From: Deltaproteobacteria bacterium
GTDB lineage: Bacteria > Desulfobacterota > Desulfobacteria > Desulfobacterales > B30-G6
Reading direction: 5' to 3'
DNA: 8,887 bases
NCBI GenBank assembly: GCA_003647375.1
Contig: QMMS01000190.1
Location: 1-8,887, forward strand
Shown here in pieces: positions 6,966 through 8,887 of the stretch. The position numbers and the translations under genes were made by a program. Numbering within the stretch: position 1 is the first letter of the stretch; each line of letters starts with the position of its first letter. A model generated the notes under the pieces. That model saw only the letters and a program-made list of their open reading frames with translations. It was not told the DNA's origin and did no database searches.

Positions 6966-8420
6966 TTAGTAATGAAGCTTAACCGGTCGTTTAATGTACT
7001 GACCATTACCGGGTTTGGCGGTGACTTGGCCTTTTTCGAAAACCACTTTACCACGCAAAATGGTATAATCTGTCCAGCCTTTATATTTCATGCCCAGCTC
7101 GGGACTGAATTCCTGGGCAGTATAAAGGTTTTCCAAGGTGATTTCCTTTTCCTTATCGATGTCGACGATGGCGAAATCCGCATCGCTGCCCACCATGATG
7201 GCCCCTTTTTTGGGGTATACGTTGTGATAGCGGGCCGGGTTGGCAGAGCTGAGTTCTGCGATGCGGTGCAGGGGCAAACCACGCTTGTGATAACCGTCCG
7301 TTACCAGCACCGGAAACATCAGCGATGTGCCGCCGAATCCGGGAAGAGACGTCCACAGATCACCTTTTTTCTTTTCAAGGGTGGCGCAGGCGTGATCGCT
7401 GACCACGGTTTTAATGGTATCCTTCAGAACGGCATCCCATAGAAAGTCAACGTCCGAATCGCCCCTCAACGGCGGGTTTACTTTGGCCTTTTGTTCGAGC
7501 TGCATGTCATTGGAAAGCCCCAAATGATGCAGGGTTCCTTCCAGCAAGAAATCAATTTCCGGGTAACGTTGACTGACATCGACACCGGCCTCCACCGCCT
7601 TCTGGCTGCTGAGATGCAGAAGATTCACCGGGCAGTTCGTATATCTGGCCATGATGGCGGTTTCGTTGATGGCAAGTTCTTCCTGCCATGGCGGACGGGC
7701 GTTGCTATAATCCTTCATGGGTACATCGCTTGGATTGGCCTGTACTTCTGCCTGGGTAGCGCGGATAATTTCCGGATTCTCACAGTGTACACTCAGACTG
7801 ATATTGCCGTATTCTTTGTACAGTTTGTTGACCCGCCCGACTTCCTTCATGAAACGGTAGAGATAGCCAAAGTCTACCGAATTATCGATCATCAGATAAT
7901 TGTTGGCTTCCGGAGTGGCTCCTGCGAGGGTCAGCAATTTATAAAACATGTAGTATTTCAGAGTGGACACCCCGCCTTCTTTGACAAGCCATTCGATTTC
8001 GTTGATATGATCTTCGGTCATGCAGGCCAGATGGTAACCGTAATCCACGATGAATGATTTGTCAGAAAGCTCCAGCAATTCGGGTAATATCTCGCGGTAA
8101 GGACCGACCTTGTTCAGGTAATCGTGACCGGTTCTGAAATAGCTCAGAATCGTTGTAACGCCGCCAGATGCCGCTGATGTCGATTCGCTCTGGGCATCCT
8201 CTGTTAGCGGTCGGTATATCCCGATATGAAAGTGAGAATCGATGGCTCCCGGAAACACATATCTGTTTGAAGCATCGATAACCGTCTGGGCATTTGCCGC
8301 CGGAATATCTTGACCAATTGTGGCGATCTTTTCATCTATAATCCCGATATCGGATTTTTTAACACCTAAATAAGGAATAACCAGGTTCCCACCTTTGATG
8401 ACCATATCGTATTTATCCAC
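6966..8420 (-). CDS. Dihydropyrimidinase / hydantoinase-like cyclic amidohydrolase
   Basis: A 484-residue enzyme of the dihydropyrimidinase/D-hydantoinase/allantoinase branch, which hydrolyses cyclic amide or imide rings with a binuclear metal centre. All metal ligands are visible: H63-x-H65 in GAIDSHFHIG, the carbamylated lysine K155 in STLKYYMFY, H212 in SVHCEN, H269 in LLHLSS and D342 in VVSDHA. KVNPPLR (313-319) and LPGFGGTS (359-366) are further family blocks. Replacing the usual DPHTHL and HAEN with DSHFHI and HCEN suggests a subgroup away from the classical enzymes. The start is GTG 8420, since AGGAGG ends 6 nt upstream; the longer frame from TTG 8444 would contain the ribosome site inside the coding sequence. 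It is the first gene of a two-gene operon with the GntR regulator and probably opens a lactam, hydantoin or dihydropyrimidine ring. Substrate unknown. Confidence 0.88.
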   Translation of the reverse strand: MDKYDMVIKGGNLVIPYLGVKKSDIGIIDEKIATIGQDIPAANAQTVIDASNRYVFPGAIDSHFHIGIYRPLTEDAQSESTSAASGGVTTILSYFRTGHDYLNKVGPYREILPELLELSDKSFIVDYGYHLACMTEDHINEIEWLVKEGGVSTLKYYMFYKLLTLAGATPEANNYLMIDNSVDFGYLYRFMKEVGRVNKLYKEYGNISLSVHCENPEIIRATQAEVQANPSDVPMKDYSNARPPWQEELAINETAIMARYTNCPVNLLHLSSQKAVEAGVDVSQRYPEIDFLLEGTLHHLGLSNDMQLEQKAKVNPPLRGDSDVDFLWDAVLKDTIKTVVSDHACATLEKKKGDLWTSLPGFGGTSLMFPVLVTDGYHKRGLPLHRIAELSSANPARYHNVYPKKGAIMVGSDADFAIVDIDKEKEITLENLYTAQEFSPELGMKYKGWTDYTILRGKVVFEKGQVTAKPGNGQYIKRPVKLHY

Positions 8421-8426
8421 CGTTAA

Positions 8427-8432
8427 CCTCCT
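8427..8432 (-). promoter_or_regulatory. Ribosome binding site fixing the GTG start of the dihydropyrimidinase-like gene
   Basis: The minus strand reads AGGAGG at 8432-8427, a perfect Shine-Dalgarno core 6 nt before GTG 8420. It rules out the in-frame TTG at 8444, which lies upstream of it, and the ATG at 8405 is 21 nt from it. Confidence 0.8.
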
Positions 8433-8470
8433 AATTCTCTTCAATTGAAAATGCCTTAAATTATGTATTA

Positions 8471-8499
8471 TAATTATGACAATATATCATTTTTGTCAA
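8471..8499 (-). promoter_or_regulatory. Candidate promoter of the dihydropyrimidinase-gntR operon
   Basis: The minus strand carries a consensus -35 TTGACA (8499-8494) with TAATTA 17 nt downstream (8476-8471) as a weak -10. A perfect TATAAT is present at 8472-8467 but is 21 nt from that -35, too far for normal spacing. The start site would be near 8460, leaving a leader of about 40 nt. The inverted repeat at 8477-8498 covers the -35 and the whole spacer. Confidence 0.45.
8477..8498. promoter_or_regulatory. Inverted repeat, candidate GntR operator
   Basis: TGACAA (8477-8482) and TTGTCA (8493-8498) form a perfect 6-bp inverted repeat, 22 bp overall, about two helical turns, which suits a dimeric repressor. 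It overlaps the promoter of the operon encoding the GntR regulator, the usual site for autorepression. It does not resemble the GT-N-TA-N-AC core common in HutC-type operators, and part of the right arm is also the -35 box, so it could be chance. Confidence 0.35.
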
Positions 8500-8596
8500 A
8501 TTGAATTGTATGGCGTCCTGGAGACCCCGCATGACGAATTCGAAATGGGCAAAGTCATAGCGCTCATCTTCGTCAATCATGAGAAAGTCGTGTTGA
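8500..8596. other. Unassigned stretch of the divergent intergenic region
   Basis: Between the dihydropyrimidinase promoter and the repeats near birA lies about 100 nt that is richer in GC than its flanks. Both strands are open across it: minus-strand residues such as DEDERYDFAHFEFVMRGLQ, and plus-strand ETPHDEFEMGKVIALIF. Neither frame has a convincing ribosome site, and each continues into the tandem repeats. It may be a remnant of a lost gene or plain spacer. I recognise no product and see no stable RNA structure here. Confidence 0.25.
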
Positions 8597-8640
8597 GTAA
8601 AAGCGTGGTACACGCTTTTACAGTGGTACACGCTTTTACA
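8597..8640. repeat. Perfect palindrome fused to an 18-bp tandem repeat upstream of birA
   Basis: GTAAAAGCGTG (8597-8607), GTA, CACGCTTTTAC (8611-8621) form a perfect palindrome with 11-bp arms. The right arm is part of an 18-bp unit GTGGTACACGCTTTTACA that occurs twice head to tail without any mismatch (8605-8622 and 8623-8640). A third, decayed ACACGCTTT follows at 8648-8656. So one inverted and three direct copies of the CACGCTTT half-site sit within 60 bp, ending at the presumed birA promoter. It could be a multi-site operator or a recent slippage duplication. Confidence 0.7.
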
Positions 8641-8661
8641 ATTGTTGACACGCTTTATAAC
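8635..8661 (+). promoter_or_regulatory. Possible birA promoter
   Basis: TTTACA (8635-8640), the end of the second tandem repeat, lies 15 nt before TATAAC (8656-8661); the spacing is short. An alternative -35, TTGACA at 8645-8650, has only a poor -10 (TAACCT, 8668-8673) at 17 nt. Either choice puts the repeats over or next to the -35. Confidence 0.35.
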
Positions 8662-8712
8662 TTTCGTTAACCTCATATTTTAGTTTGGGTAACGAGAAAG
8701 GGGTATTTCCAT

Positions 8713-8887
8713 ATGAAAGCTCGGATTCTTACAATATTGAGAGACAATGAAGATGTCGTCTCCGGCGAAGATATAAGCACACATCTGGGTATTTCGCGGG
8801 TTGCCGTCTGGAAGCACATTCAGAAACTCCAGTCGCTGGGGTATGGCATTCAGTCCTCTGCCAAGGGGTATCAGTTGCAATCCTCGC
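8713..8887 (+). CDS. birA: Biotin-protein ligase / biotin operon repressor BirA, N-terminal DNA-binding domain (truncated by window end)
   Basis: The frame starts at ATG 8713, with GAAAGGGG at 8696-8703 as ribosome site, and runs off the window after 58 codons. The visible residues form a winged helix-turn-helix as found at the N-terminus of bifunctional BirA: MKARILTILRDNEDVVSGED, then the HTH STHLGISRVAVWKHIQKLQ (23-41), then the wing GYGIQSSAKGYQL (44-56). BirA links biotin to carboxylase carrier proteins and, when this domain is present, represses biotin genes. The catalytic ligase domain would lie beyond the window, so this could in principle be another regulator with an HTH_11 domain, but the GISRVAVWKHI and GYGIQSSAKGY patterns are strongly BirA-like. 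It is divergent from the dihydropyrimidinase-gntR operon and is probably a housekeeping gene marking the edge of the catabolic island. Confidence 0.82.
   Translation, partial: MKARILTILRDNEDVVSGEDISTHLGISRVAVWKHIQKLQSLGYGIQSSAKGYQLQSS

Noticed and set aside
8642..8673. BirA-box-like pair TTGTTGACA-N14-CGTTAACCT before birA
   Set aside because: The spacing suits the known BirA site (TTGTAAACC-N14/15-GGTTTACAA), but only 6/9 and 5/9 bases match the half-sites, and the pair is not well self-complementary, so I do not call an operator.
8461..8676. 71-residue minus-strand and 64-residue plus-strand frames in the birA upstream region
   Set aside because: Both run through the tandem repeats (giving repeated CKSVYH or VVHAFT), overlap promoter signals and lack ribosome sites; not called as genes.
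1..8887. CRISPR array, tRNA or rRNA gene, transposase, phage or toxin-antitoxin genes
   Set aside because: None seen on either strand; the only repeats are the two 18-bp tandem units, which have no spacers between them.

Overview
The window is mid-GC bacterial chromosomal DNA carrying a compact catabolic gene island. The gene types (archaeal/clostridial-type two-subunit aconitase-family hydratase, HMG-CoA-lyase-like enzyme, family III CoA-transferase, two amidohydrolase-superfamily enzymes) and the Shine-Dalgarno sites suggest a Gram-negative, probably anaerobic bacterium, perhaps a Desulfobacterota (deltaproteobacterial) lineage. That taxonomic placement is inference; no rRNA or other marker gene is present.

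Layout. (1) 2-238, + strand: C-terminal part of an EthD-domain protein, closed by a strong hairpin at 241-278. (2) 347-1888, - strand: an ATZ/TRZ/cytosine-deaminase-type amidohydrolase, convergent with the first gene and divergent from the next operon. (3) 1889-2111: divergent promoter region with a near-consensus sigma70 promoter for the rightward operon. (4) 2112-6155, + strand: four-gene operon of HMG-CoA-lyase-like enzyme, aconitase/LeuC-type large subunit, LeuD-type small subunit and CaiB/BaiF CoA-transferase. (5) 6180-8420, - strand: dihydropyrimidinase/hydantoinase-like gene followed by a GntR regulator of the HutC/UTRA class, one operon read leftward. (6) 8421-8712: divergent intergenic region holding a promoter, an inverted repeat resembling an operator, and tandem 18-bp repeats fused to a perfect palindrome. 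(7) 8713 to the end, + strand: start of birA, running off the window.

How the genes may work together (inference). The two amidohydrolases would open a cyclic amide or deaminate an N-heterocycle. The LeuCD-like hydratase would add water to an unsaturated branched dicarboxylate, the CoA-transferase would activate the hydroxy acid, and the HMGL-like lyase would cleave it to acetyl-CoA (or propionyl-CoA) plus a keto acid. The UTRA regulator would sense an intermediate. Two sequence details argue that the substrates are not the textbook ones: the hydratase small subunit carries YTKT where isopropylmalate isomerases carry YLRT, and the lyase has Gln where HMG-CoA lyase has a conserved catalytic-region Glu. 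The route partly resembles clostridial nicotinate fermentation (amidohydrolase, dimethylmaleate hydratase, lyase) but with a different lyase family and a CoA-activation step. No transporter, oxidoreductase or B12 mutase is visible, so the pathway cannot be completed from this window.
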